From positions 1 through 19,288 of the forward strand of contig DATLAJ010000025.1 of NCBI GenBank assembly GCA_035527515.1: a stretch of DNA of 19,288 nucleotides. Direction: 5' to 3'. A program made the translations under genes and the position numbers. This DNA is from a bacterium. GTDB taxonomy: Bacteria; B130-G9. This document shows positions 1 to 8,815 of this stretch, piece after piece. The notes below the pieces were generated by a model. That model had not been told where the DNA came from. It did no database searches and saw only the letters and a list, made by a program, of their open reading frames with translations. Each line of letters starts with the position of its first letter. The first letter of the stretch is position 1.

Positions 1-304
1 AGGGGGGCAACAATGGTAGCCGTAGGTACAACCTACGGATTGAGACGGACAAGAATCTATTAAATCCCAAAGGCCTCGGGCAATCTCTGCGAGATTGCCC
101 GAGGCCTTTGGGGGAGAGGGTTGTCAGCTGGCACGGATTCCCCACGTTCCACGTGGGGCTATTCACGTTAACCCCCTTACGGGGATTTGTGCCGGACGTT
201 ATGTCCTACTTTGCCACAAAAAAGACAACGCACAGCCGGTGTCAAGCCCCATGAAACCAAAACCCGTGCCATAGGCCACTCCAAAATATAATGGGAAAAC
301 TCCT
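1..304. repeat. Composite hairpin repeat, left copy (cut by the window edge)
   Basis: An intergenic repeat made of consecutive hairpins, matching the copy near 18991-19288 in order, spacing and orientation. Visible parts: an 8-bp stem with 3-nt loop at 20-38 (CCGTAGGT aca ACCTACGG); a perfect 22-bp stem with a 3-nt loop at 66-112; an 8-bp stem at 140-158 (CCCCACGT tcc ACGTGGGG); a short CCCC/GGGG stem at 172-184. Similarity to the right copy fades and then returns near 240-304, ending in the shared GAAAACTCCT-like string. The first module seen in the right copy (TGCCCC gaa GGGGCA) seems cut off by the window start. No coding potential is convincing. It lies downstream of the membrane-protein gene, so its hairpins could also stop transcription, but there is no clear T tract. 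Confidence 0.8.
66..112. repeat. Perfect 22-bp inverted repeat with 3-nt loop
   Basis: Left arm 66-87, loop TGC 88-90, right arm 91-112; all 22 positions pair. It sits at the centre of the left composite repeat. The equivalent hairpin in the right copy (19063-19109) has the same arm and loop lengths but a mostly different sequence; the arms share mainly the outer CCC and the inner CAATC. A hairpin this stable could act as a bidirectional terminator, an RNA processing site or a recombination or mobilisation signal. The sequence does not say which. Confidence 0.85.
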
Positions 305-366
305 CATGTCAGCAGTTTGATAACTATGACCCAACACGGTGCAACCGCGAGGGGGCGCCCCGGCTG

Positions 367-2577
367 CTACTCTATCACGAAGGAGCTGACCTTCGACTCA
401 AATACCCCGTGGTCGCCATTTGACAGACCCCTTATCCTCCAATAGATAGGGACATTTCGCGGCATGAGCCTGCGCAGCGCCGTGATGTCAAACGAGCCGC
501 CGGCAAGGTAGATGGCTGGGTAGGAGTTATAGATCGGCAGGGGGTTGTCGAAGTTGGGGCAGAGGGAAAGCTGAATGTTGAACAGGTAGCACCCCGATGT
601 GTCCCACCTGAGCATTATACGTGGTTTCGTGATGACGGCAGAGTTCGCTGGGGAGATGAGCTTGATCTCGCCCGCGCGCTCGCCCGTCCGCTCGACTAAT
701 TTGCGGAAGTTGGCGCAGATAGCAGCCGCAAGGGGCGGCTGAAGCTCGTAAAGTCTTGCATCACCACTGCGAAAAGCCAGTTTCGGCCGTGGCTGGAGCG
801 ACTCGACACGCGCGGGCGTCCACTCAAACGGGAGAGAATAGACCGACCTCGCCCCGATGTAGATATATCTTGCAGGTCTCGAGGCGAGCTGAAGCTTCGT
901 CTCTGACCAATTGATTATGTTGACGTGGGGGACCGAGACGGTGCGGCCGGTCATCATCGGTATCCATGTACCCGCATCCCCGTAGTTGTTGGCGATATGG
1001 GCGTGAGGGGGGATGTTGTGGTTGATCCACGCGAACGCGCGGAGATCGTGTCTTGTTACCGCCGCCTCGGCAAGACCTGGTTTCATGTAGTAGCCGTAGT
1101 TTCCGGCGGCGCACAGGCATGCCAGCGCTATAGAGGAGGCGCGAGCAAGTTGTCTCAGGCGTTGTGGAGAGATGATGTCGGCCAGGGCGTTACGGGTCCT
1201 TAAGAGCATGGAGCCGATGAGTGGCGCCGCGAAGATAGGGAGCATGGCCCCAGCCCTATCGGGTAGCAGGAAAACGGAACCGGGCAGCCACTGGTATCTG
1301 GCGTTTATGATTATGCCTACGATAGCCAGGATGAAATATAGGTCAACCCTGTCCTTCTGGGTGCCTGAACATGCAGCCACAAGCATCGCAAATCCAAGCA
1401 GTATCACAAGCGGCCCTACGGCATGTTCGGCGAGGTGCCGGGGAAGAGTAAGAGGGGCATCGAGCAGCGTGCCATGCCAGCGCTCAGAAGTTATTGAGCC
1501 CCACATCTGCATCCACTCCGCCTCGTCTTTGGAGAGCGAGCTGTCGAATCTCACGAGAAAGAAAGATATGCACATAAGGCACACGACGGCGATCAGAACG
1601 AAGCGTAACAGCAGCCTTAAGAGCTCATGGTCCCTAATCGCAGTCCAGACGAGATATACGCCGTATGGAACGCTCGCTGCGGCGAGCACAAGCGCCGGCA
1701 TTGGATGGGACAGGAACCCAGCTGAGAGGCACAGCGCCCCAAGGAGTGCCTCGCCCAAGCTGATGTTCCGCGGCTGGCGCAGTGCCGGCAGAGCGCACGT
1801 GATCAGCGCTATTGAAAGCACGGTTGGCGTGCCGCCCCATGCGAAGAAGTGCTGTGGGTTTCTCGACAGAAAGGCCCCCACTGCCGCGGCCGCCGCCGCA
1901 AGGTTGCTGCCGAGGCGTGGGGCTAGCGTGCCCCAGAGGACGAGGAACAGTAAGCAATAGACCAGGCAGTCGGTCAGAAGGACGGCCCGGTAGATGGGCA
2001 GCGCCCCGCCCGAGACCGATGTGATCATAGCCGCGAGCGTGTGAAAGCCGATCGAGAACGCGCCAAACTTCTCGATCGGGAGGTAAGGCTGGTAGGTTCC
2101 GGGGACGCCGCCGGCGTCGTGGACCATCCTCGTGATGTATCCGTGCATACTCATGTCGGCGCCGGGTGGGGCCAATGTGAGGAAGAATGGCAGCAGCGTT
2201 AGTAATAGAACCGAGGCGAGGACGATGAGATGCGTGGGGCGTTTGGGCAACAGAGATGGCAGACCTGGGTTGCGGGCAATGAGCACAAGCCAGATGCCTC
2301 CTGAGACGACTGAAACGAGCCAGAAGAGGGTCGTCAGTCGCAGTCCTAGGCTTGATGCTGCCCAGACGCAGACTATCCAGAAGGAAAGCGAGGCGGCGAC
2401 GGTTCTGGCGAGGCGGGACACAGGACCTTTGGATGCAATGCTTGCGAGAGCTTGTAGCAGCAGTCCGGGAAGCAAAAAGAGCGCGATTGGGCGAAGATAT
2501 GGAACCACGAAGAGCGCCCCGAAAATGCCCGCCCAGATGTAAGGCCGTGTGCTCCCACGCCTCAGGGATGGCGGCAT
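367..2577 (-). CDS. Polytopic GT-C-like membrane protein with C-terminal FnIII-like domain
   Basis: This 736-residue protein has many hydrophobic segments over residues 14 to about 500. After the fourth segment comes a loop with PPGADMSMH (D141, H145), which resembles the acidic first external loop of GT-C glycosyltransferases. Past the membrane part is a soluble region with a NNYGDAGTW stretch. The last 100 or so residues (from about 636) form a beta-rich module with ISPANSAVITKP, LRWDTSG and IYWRIRG, which reads like a fibronectin type III-type domain. It starts 5 bases after the stop of the upstream activase gene, so the two are probably co-transcribed and translationally coupled; no strong ribosome site is visible. 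A role in lipid-linked sugar transfer to surface polymers or proteins is inferred from architecture only. I do not recognise a named family member. Confidence 0.75.
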   Translation of the reverse strand: MPPSLRRGSTRPYIWAGIFGALFVVPYLRPIALFLLPGLLLQALASIASKGPVSRLARTVAASLSFWIVCVWAASSLGLRLTTLFWLVSVVSGGIWLVLIARNPGLPSLLPKRPTHLIVLASVLLLTLLPFFLTLAPPGADMSMHGYITRMVHDAGGVPGTYQPYLPIEKFGAFSIGFHTLAAMITSVSGGALPIYRAVLLTDCLVYCLLFLVLWGTLAPRLGSNLAAAAAAVGAFLSRNPQHFFAWGGTPTVLSIALITCALPALRQPRNISLGEALLGALCLSAGFLSHPMPALVLAAASVPYGVYLVWTAIRDHELLRLLLRFVLIAVVCLMCISFFLVRFDSSLSKDEAEWMQMWGSITSERWHGTLLDAPLTLPRHLAEHAVGPLVILLGFAMLVAACSGTQKDRVDLYFILAIVGIIINARYQWLPGSVFLLPDRAGAMLPIFAAPLIGSMLLRTRNALADIISPQRLRQLARASSIALACLCAAGNYGYYMKPGLAEAAVTRHDLRAFAWINHNIPPHAHIANNYGDAGTWIPMMTGRTVSVPHVNIINWSETKLQLASRPARYIYIGARSVYSLPFEWTPARVESLQPRPKLAFRSGDARLYELQPPLAAAICANFRKLVERTGERAGEIKLISPANSAVITKPRIMLRWDTSGCYLFNIQLSLCPNFDNPLPIYNSYPAIYLAGGSFDITALRRLMPRNVPIYWRIRGLSNGDHGVFESKVSSFVIE

Positions 2578-2582
2578 AAGTC

Positions 2583-5500
2583 TCAGGGCTTGGCGCCGCG
2601 CGAGTGCAATCGTCCTTCGCGCTGCTTTGCCTGATGCACGAATGCCTCGAGCCGAGTCTGCTCAGACGGGTCTTCGAGGCCGTCGTAGTTGATCGTAAGC
2701 GCTGGTATAGCCTGGAAGTCGTCGTGCATTCTCTTCATGATGGCTGCCACGATCGTTCCTGGAAGGCACCCGAACGGCGTAACGTTTATGACGCCTGTTG
2801 CGCCTTTCTCGATGAACTCGATCATCTTTCCTATCGAGAGAATGCTCTCGCCCTGGAACGTAGAATCCAAGTAAGGCGCCGCAGCGTGGACTGTGTGTTG
2901 GACTGGCTCGTCCTCATAAAGGCCCATTGAATCGCTGATGCCCCGACGGACAGTTCGCTCGCCGCGGCGCTGCAAGAGATGCAGGGCGCGGAGTTTGACG
3001 AATTTCTTCCAGTTGCGCTCCGAGGCTGCATTGAGACCGTTGATGTAAGTGAGATAGTATAGCCATTCATTGAACGGTGGGAACCAGACCTCCGCGCCCA
3101 GGGCCTCGAGCCGCTTGACGAGGTTCTGGTTGCTGAACCTGTGCGACCTGACGTATATCTCGCCTACTACGCCGATCTTGGGCTTCACCAGGGTGTTATC
3201 GCGCTCTATCTTAGCGAAGAGCCTGGAGCATTTCGGGAGCAATTTAAGGACGTCGCCCTCCCGCGTCGCGCGAGTTACCTCTTTCAGACAGTGCTGATAA
3301 ACGTCATCCGTGTGCCCAGGCGCCTTCTCATACGGCCGTATCCGCCGCGCGAGCTTGTCGAGGTAATCGACCGCGACCATGCCCCGATAGGCGTGCACGT
3401 AAAACATCAGCGGAACATCCCAGAACTTCTGGCGGAAGTTGTCGGCTCTGTCCTGATCGGGCGCAAGTATCCGAGCATCAATGCAACCGATCGCCTCCAG
3501 AACTATCCGCTGGGCCTGGTTGTACACCCCAAACCTGCACGGGCCTGAGGTCGTCGGCATTAAGAAGAGCGCCTTCGCGGGCTCGAAGTCCTTACTCTTG
3601 CACAGCTTCACCATGTCGCCAGTCGTTACAATGCATGGGAAGCACTCCCGCCCGTTAGTGTACTGACGCCCAAACTCGAGGCTCTCCTCGTCCGCCTCAG
3701 GGATCACCTGAGCATCCACGCCAAACCGTTTGAGCGCCGCGCAGAACGGGTATGCGTGGTCGCACATGCTCGGAACGTAAAGCGTCCGGTGATTGATCCC
3801 ACGCGTGCTCTCGGAGGACCGCTTCTCAACCAGCCGGGGCTCCACCTTGGAACTGTGTCTCTTCCCCTCGATGCTGTCCAGGAAGGCCTCGCACCTCGTG
3901 ATCGCACCCACGTCAGCACTATGCTCGTCGATCTCGATCAACAGGAAGGGCTTCTCGCCCATTATCTCCGCGAAGAACTTGGTGATGAACGAATCCGGGC
4001 CGCAACCGAAATTGGTGACGTAAAGGGCGTAAAGGCGCGGGTCTCTGGCGATCGTAACTGCCACGCCCAGAATCCTCTGACCGTAGCGCCAGTACATGTT
4101 CCCGTGTTCTTTGAGCGTCGTTGCAGTGTCAGGATGGACCAGGTCGATTGGCACAGGAAGAACGTCGAGGTCTCTGAGTTTTCTCGGCAGGTCGAGATTG
4201 ACGAATGAATCATTGATGTTGTAGGGACGTCCGACGATCACGACAGCTCTTCCGTGCTCTTTTATCAGCTGTGTCGTCCTGTCCGCAAGCTCGAGGCTGA
4301 GCTTGCTGAACTCATCCTGAGCGGCAAGGGCCGCCTCGGCCGCTTTTCTGGCCCGCGCTCGCCTAAAACCAAGGTCCTCGTGCGCGAATCGAGCAAGCGC
4401 CCTGATCGTCTCCTTGGCGCCTCGCTGCAAGTAGAAAATCGGACTCAGGACGCGTTGCTTAAGCGCTGCGATCCCGGCCCCGACCGTATAGGGAATCGAC
4501 TGAACAACGGGGCAATTGTAGTAGTTGACGAACCCCGGCGTCTCTATGGGCATGTTGATGACGCTGGGCACAAACACCTTGTCAACGCCCTTCTCCAAAA
4601 GGTCAAGCACATGCCCGTGCATGACCTTGACCGGGAAACACATGTCCGCCTTCACCGCCTCGACCCCATCATGAATTATGTGATTGGTGGTCTTTGAGGA
4701 CAGGAGGACCTTGACGCCCAATGCCCCGAAGAACGCAGACCACATCGGATACAGCTCGAAGAACAACAGCGCCCGAGGTATCCCAACTGTAAGACCGGTA
4801 CTTGAGGCATCTGGCTTCTGATGCCACCGCATCAGGAGCTTCTCACGCTCCGCGAAGAGGTCCGGCAAAGCGTGCGCCTCGCTTGCTGTCTTTTTACGGA
4901 CATCGTATTTCCCACACCGGGAGCCATAATAGATCGATGGCTCGCCTTCCAGCGTAACCTTGCGGATCTCGCAGGCGTTCGGGCAATCGTGGCACTCGAA
5001 TGTCTCCAACTCCCACTTGCGGTCCTTGAGGTTGAAGCCCTTGAACTTGCTCTTTCCGCGGCCTTTCATAGCATCTTTCGCCAGCATTGCCGCTCCAATT
5101 GCCCCCGTAACCTCGTGATTTGGCGGAACGGTGATCTTCTTGCCTGTAACCATGCTGAAGGCGGCACAAACCGAGCGGTTGAACGCCACGCCGCCCTGGA
5201 AGAAGATGTTGCTGCCGATTTTTTTGTTCCCCACAACGCGGTTGAGGTAGTTATAGACAATTGAATACGCGAGCCCGGCCAGTATGTCCCTCCGCTTGGC
5301 GCCGCACTGCTGATGGTGCGTAACGCTTGATTCCATAAAGACCGTGCATCGCTCTCCGAGCCTGATCGGAGCCTTTGAGCTCATCGCCTCGCTGGCGAAG
5401 TGCTCTTTGATGTTGATGTTGAGCTTTTCGGCCTGCTCCTCCAGAAACGAGCCTGTCCCAGCCGCACAGACCTTGTTCATCTCAAAATCAACCACCACGC

Positions 5501-6809
5501 CGTTCTCGAGACTGATGAACTTGGAATCCTGGCCGCCGATCTCGAAGATCGTGTCCACCTTCGGGTCTATCAGCGCAGCCGCCGTGGCCTGCGCCGTGAT
5601 CTCGTTCCTAACGGTGTCTGCGCCGGTCACCTCTCCTGTCATATATCGGCCCGATCCCGTCGTCCCAACGCCGGCAACCTCCACGTTGTGCGGCAGTTTT
5701 GCTCCAACCTCGGAGAGGCCCGTGGCAACGGCGTCAATTGGCCGACCTGCTGTCATAAGATAGCTCTTTGCCAGAAGATTGAGGTGCTCGTCGATAGCTA
5801 CCACGTTTGTGCTGATGGAGCCAACATCTATCCCGAGATAGACCCTCAGCGCGCCGTTTGAGCCGGGGGCCTGGACATGTCCCCTACCCTCTTCGTGTGG
5901 GAACACGACTTTGTCCAGCGCGAGTATCGGCAGGTGCTTTTCGTCCCCAGAAGGTTTTTCCAGAAACCCCTCCAGCTTGGACAAACCCTCGAAATACCGG
6001 TCTGGAACGTCCCTCGAGGTGAGATAGTGCAGGCAAGCACCGATCGCCCCTGCGATGTGGTGCTGCTCGTGCACCAGCATCTCCTCGTCGCTCAATCCCA
6101 AAACGTCCTTGAGCGCCTTGACCATAGCCCGGTTCGACGCAACGCCTGACTGGAACGAGACTAGCGGCTCTATTTTGGTGCCTTTGACGACGCTGCTTTT
6201 GAAGCTCCTCGCCAACGCGTAGCATAGCCCGGCGACGATATCGTGAACTGGAGTTCCCTCCTGCTGCAAGTGAATCATATCGGTCTTCGCGAAAACGCTG
6301 CACCTGCCAGCTATCCGAGGCGGAGTCTTCGACTTTAGCGCCAGCTCCGCGAACTCGCCCTCGATCGAAACGCCGAGGCGCGTGGCCTGCTGGTCAAGAA
6401 AGGAGCCTGTCCCCGCGGCGCAGACGCTATTCATCTGGAAGTCCGAGACCATAGGTCTGCCCGTAGTCTTGTCCTCGGAGATCAGCAGCAGTTTTGAATC
6501 CTCGCCGCCGATGTCAATGACGGTCCTAACTCTCTTGTCAAAGTGCACAGCGCAGAGATACTGTGCTATCACCTCGTTGACGAAGATGCCGTTTAGGAGT
6601 TCGGCGGCGAGCCTACCGCCTGCGCCCGTCGCACAGATAGCCCTGATCTTATCTTGATTGTGTCGCTCAAGCATGTCCTCCAGCACGTCCCTGACCATCT
6701 GGAGCGGCCTGCCCTGGATCCGCCCGTAGTGATGCTCGATCACCCGGCGGTTGCTGTCCATCAGCACGGCCTTGAGAGCCACAGAACCAACATCAATGCC
6801 TATAAGCAA
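2583..6809 (-). CDS. Tandem acyl-CoA dehydratase activase fused to dehydratase-like domains
   Basis: This 1408-residue protein belongs to the BadF/BadG/BcrA/BcrD ATPase family, which drives low-potential electrons into 2-hydroxyacyl-CoA dehydratases or benzoyl-CoA reductases. Two ASKHA ATPase domains are visible: residues 1-265 (GIDVGS, DIGGEDSK, VCAAGTGSF) and 324-580 (GIDVGS, EIGGQDSK, VCAAGTGSF). Each has a cysteine pair 40 residues apart (C130/C170 and C448/C488), matching the pair that holds the [4Fe-4S] cluster at the dimer interface of known activators. A further Cys set follows (C606, C609, C613, C632). Next come a DUF2229-type region (GIPRALLFFELYP, about 680-900) and an HgdB-like part (about 1020-1385, with GRECFPC and CLPGT). 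The start is TTG, with AAGGTG 8 bases upstream. Such fusions are widespread in anaerobes; the substrate is unknown and no separate dehydratase subunit is present here. Confidence 0.92.
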   Translation of the reverse strand: MLIGIDVGSVALKAVLMDSNRRVIEHHYGRIQGRPLQMVRDVLEDMLERHNQDKIRAICATGAGGRLAAELLNGIFVNEVIAQYLCAVHFDKRVRTVIDIGGEDSKLLLISEDKTTGRPMVSDFQMNSVCAAGTGSFLDQQATRLGVSIEGEFAELALKSKTPPRIAGRCSVFAKTDMIHLQQEGTPVHDIVAGLCYALARSFKSSVVKGTKIEPLVSFQSGVASNRAMVKALKDVLGLSDEEMLVHEQHHIAGAIGACLHYLTSRDVPDRYFEGLSKLEGFLEKPSGDEKHLPILALDKVVFPHEEGRGHVQAPGSNGALRVYLGIDVGSISTNVVAIDEHLNLLAKSYLMTAGRPIDAVATGLSEVGAKLPHNVEVAGVGTTGSGRYMTGEVTGADTVRNEITAQATAAALIDPKVDTIFEIGGQDSKFISLENGVVVDFEMNKVCAAGTGSFLEEQAEKLNINIKEHFASEAMSSKAPIRLGERCTVFMESSVTHHQQCGAKRRDILAGLAYSIVYNYLNRVVGNKKIGSNIFFQGGVAFNRSVCAAFSMVTGKKITVPPNHEVTGAIGAAMLAKDAMKGRGKSKFKGFNLKDRKWELETFECHDCPNACEIRKVTLEGEPSIYYGSRCGKYDVRKKTASEAHALPDLFAEREKLLMRWHQKPDASSTGLTVGIPRALLFFELYPMWSAFFGALGVKVLLSSKTTNHIIHDGVEAVKADMCFPVKVMHGHVLDLLEKGVDKVFVPSVINMPIETPGFVNYYNCPVVQSIPYTVGAGIAALKQRVLSPIFYLQRGAKETIRALARFAHEDLGFRRARARKAAEAALAAQDEFSKLSLELADRTTQLIKEHGRAVVIVGRPYNINDSFVNLDLPRKLRDLDVLPVPIDLVHPDTATTLKEHGNMYWRYGQRILGVAVTIARDPRLYALYVTNFGCGPDSFITKFFAEIMGEKPFLLIEIDEHSADVGAITRCEAFLDSIEGKRHSSKVEPRLVEKRSSESTRGINHRTLYVPSMCDHAYPFCAALKRFGVDAQVIPEADEESLEFGRQYTNGRECFPCIVTTGDMVKLCKSKDFEPAKALFLMPTTSGPCRFGVYNQAQRIVLEAIGCIDARILAPDQDRADNFRQKFWDVPLMFYVHAYRGMVAVDYLDKLARRIRPYEKAPGHTDDVYQHCLKEVTRATREGDVLKLLPKCSRLFAKIERDNTLVKPKIGVVGEIYVRSHRFSNQNLVKRLEALGAEVWFPPFNEWLYYLTYINGLNAASERNWKKFVKLRALHLLQRRGERTVRRGISDSMGLYEDEPVQHTVHAAAPYLDSTFQGESILSIGKMIEFIEKGATGVINVTPFGCLPGTIVAAIMKRMHDDFQAIPALTINYDGLEDPSEQTRLEAFVHQAKQREGRLHSRGAKP

Positions 6810-6863
6810 GTCTCAAACACCTTTGAAATCACCATTGCACTGTTTGACATTCTGCACACCACA

Positions 6864-6892
6864 ACTCTATACGATGGTTGGGGAGAACGCAA
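6864..6892 (-). promoter_or_regulatory. Possible sigma-70-like promoter for the activase operon
   Basis: In the 166-base gap between the CDF gene and the activase, the minus strand reads TTGCGT, then a 17-base spacer, then TAGAGT; the overlapping TATAGA gives a 15-base spacer. It lies about 55 bases before the TTG start. The match is modest and found by eye, so this is a suggestion only. Confidence 0.3.
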
Positions 6893-6975
6893 CGTATCAC
6901 CTGCCTCGATTATTTCAAGCTCACCGCGGCGGGGAGCTCTCTGGAACAGCGCCGAGGTCTTTGGCAATAGGGCCC

Positions 6976-7914
6976 CTATTGCTCGATGGCAAGCCCCTGC
7001 TGCTGCCCGGGGCATTCATAAGGCTCGACGTGGACGATGACATCCACAATGCCAAGCTCATCCTTTGATCTGAGGCGCCATTTGACCGCCGAGCCTATTT
7101 CGTGTCCCTCTCTGACCGTGACGTCGGCGTCAACGAGCACGTGAAGGTCAACCAGAAGGCCCGGCCCGATATACCGAGAGCGGATTGCATGGACATCTCG
7201 GACCCCCTCCACTTGCAGGGACGTCTCCAGTATTCTGTCACACACGTCTTTTGATGCTGCTGTGTCCACCAGCTGCTTTAAGTTCGGCCGTATGATCTTC
7301 CAAGCGACGTGGAGAATGAAGAGCGAGACAACAATGGCGGCGACACGGTCGAGGAAGGCCCATTCAGGCGAGACCATGATGACCGCAAGCGCCCCTGCCG
7401 CGGGAATCGAGCTCAGGGCATCAGACCGGTGGTGCCATGCGTTTGCTATAACTGCTGGCGAGGCCGTTCTCTTGCCGACTGAGACCGTCCAGCGGTATAG
7501 AATCTCCTTTGAGATTACTGACGCAATAAGTGCGAAAAGAGCGACAGGGCTGGGTGCTGGCAGTCGATGGCCCGAGCTCATGAGCATCCTCGCGGCATTG
7601 CCGATAAGTCCAAGTCCGGCGACGGCAAGCACAACGCCGATTAGGCTGGCTATGGCCGTCTCGATTCTCCGATGCCCGTAGGGATGGGACTCGTCGGGCG
7701 GCTTTGCCCAGTAGCGCACGCCCACGAGTATCGCCACGTCGGTGGAACAGTCGGAGAGGCTGTGAATCCCATCGGCGAACGTTGCCTGGCTTTTGCCGAA
7801 CCATCCAATTGCTAGCTTCACGGTGCTCAGGGCGAGGTTGACGATAAGCCCTATCCAAGTGATCCGCCTGACGTCGCCGAATTGACCGTGGTCGGACATA
7901 AGACCGTGCGACAA
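6976..7914 (-). CDS. Cation diffusion facilitator (CDF) metal efflux transporter
   Basis: A cation diffusion facilitator that would export a divalent metal such as Zn2+ in exchange for protons across the inner membrane. The second membrane segment has ADGIHSLSD and the fifth has WHHRSD, giving the paired HxxxD metal site typical of the family. Six hydrophobic segments are followed by a cytoplasmic ferredoxin-like domain (about the last 80 residues, DVHAIRSR to VIVHVEP). The frame is open back to an ATG at 8004. I prefer the TTG at 7914 (312 residues) because GGAGG lies 6 bases upstream at 7921-7925; the ATG at 7899 and the one at 8004 lack a comparable site. It follows the decayed ars-like block on the same strand. 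Metal specificity cannot be read from the sequence, and no link to arsenic is implied. Confidence 0.9.
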   Translation of the reverse strand: MSHGLMSDHGQFGDVRRITWIGLIVNLALSTVKLAIGWFGKSQATFADGIHSLSDCSTDVAILVGVRYWAKPPDESHPYGHRRIETAIASLIGVVLAVAGLGLIGNAARMLMSSGHRLPAPSPVALFALIASVISKEILYRWTVSVGKRTASPAVIANAWHHRSDALSSIPAAGALAVIMVSPEWAFLDRVAAIVVSLFILHVAWKIIRPNLKQLVDTAASKDVCDRILETSLQVEGVRDVHAIRSRYIGPGLLVDLHVLVDADVTVREGHEIGSAVKWRLRSKDELGIVDVIVHVEPYECPGQQQGLAIEQ

Positions 7915-7920
7915 GTTCAG

Positions 7921-7925
7921 CCTCC
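7921..7925 (-). promoter_or_regulatory. Ribosome binding site deciding the CDF start
   Basis: On the minus strand this is GGAGG, 6 bases before an in-frame TTG at 7912-7914. It is the only strong Shine-Dalgarno match near the N-terminus of the CDF gene, so it favours the TTG over the flanking ATGs. Confidence 0.55.
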
Positions 7926-8153
7926 ATTTGAACGTTCTCTCATTGCTTTGCGGCGGAGCAAGCCACCCTTCAAACCTGCCCCGGTCAACGAAGACAATGT
8001 GCATCTAATATGCCCTGCCGCTGAGCCATTGCCAATAGCTGGCAAGCGTTTTGGACATTGCCTCGGTCAGGACCTCTCGCCTCGAACGACAGAATGTGGG
8101 GCTGACCGTGTTCCAGTAAGGTTTGTCAGCCTACCATTAGGGCCCCAGGCGTG

Positions 8154-8711
8154 TCATCGGGCCTTGAGATAAGCCCGAACCTCGCCCTGAATATGCCTCT
8201 GGAGCCCCGCCTTCTGGTGGAGCAGTGCCCAGATTCTCACCAGAATCTTGTGGCGAACCTCTCGCCCGCCCCTGAACTCGCTCAAGACGATGGATTGTGT
8301 GTGAAGTCCATAATCACTGATGAAATGCCTGTTTTGAGACTTGTCGGTGTTGACCGAGTGGAATTCGAGCCGGGCCTGCTTGAGGTCGGCCCCAAACTCT
8401 GTTTTAACAACCTCCTCTGCAAGCGATTCCATCAGCCGACACGAGAACCCGCGCCTCGTTGAGTGGAAGTAATAGACGATGACCTTATCAGCAGGTTTAC
8501 TAGGCATTGCTGCCCGTTCACTTATTCCCCGTTCAGAGTGCCCCCAAGTCTGTGTGTTGTCCTGCAGCTTGACGCTAGCATCCCTTAACGTGCCAAATGC
8601 TGGCTTGCTGGGGCCGTTGGCCGTCAGGTAGGCCAAGCTTCCGACAAGGCATCCAAGAAGGACAATCATGGCGACCCTATTGCGACTTACACCCATGTTC
8701 TCAATCCGCAT
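8154..8711 (-). CDS. ArsF-like anchored protein, divergent copy lacking the CxxC
   Basis: A 185-residue homologue of the protein at 9293-9856. It has an N-terminal membrane anchor (about residues 13-30), a low-complexity linker, then a thioredoxin-like domain starting at VIVYYFHST. Shared landmarks are YYFH, a D-K/S-x-N/D-x-HFI-x-DY stretch, EF(R/K)GG(R/K) and the closing EVR-x-YL. The redox site is altered: where the paralogue has CERC, this copy has GFSC (G88, C91), so the first cysteine is gone. A disulfide-exchange role is therefore doubtful; a single-thiol role or ongoing decay is possible. The reading frame is intact. The start could be ATG 8711 or ATG 8696, as neither has a strong ribosome site. 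It lies 104 bases after an equally altered thioredoxin gene. Confidence 0.75.
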   Translation of the reverse strand: MRIENMGVSRNRVAMIVLLGCLVGSLAYLTANGPSKPAFGTLRDASVKLQDNTQTWGHSERGISERAAMPSKPADKVIVYYFHSTRRGFSCRLMESLAEEVVKTEFGADLKQARLEFHSVNTDKSQNRHFISDYGLHTQSIVLSEFRGGREVRHKILVRIWALLHQKAGLQRHIQGEVRAYLKAR

Positions 8712-8815
8712 GCAACATCAGGTTTTGCACCACGCCTAAAAAACACCGCCTAGAAACCACAAACAGACCGAGAGGACATTGGGTGGAGCATTCACCTGCA
8801 CCCCGTCCGAAGAAC

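Noticed and set aside
1-360. CRISPR array suspected from repeated hairpin motifs at the window edge.
   Set aside because: The stems differ from each other and there are no regularly spaced identical repeats or spacers; no cas gene is present.
1172-1960. Long plus-strand open frame of 262 codons inside the membrane protein gene.
   Set aside because: It is antisense to a clear coding gene, has biased low-complexity composition and no recognisable domain; typical shadow frame in GC-rich DNA.
6965-6981. CAATAGG gcc CCTATTG hairpin at the end of the CDF gene, possible terminator.
   Set aside because: The 7-bp stem overlaps the stop codon and no T tract follows, so terminator function is not supported.
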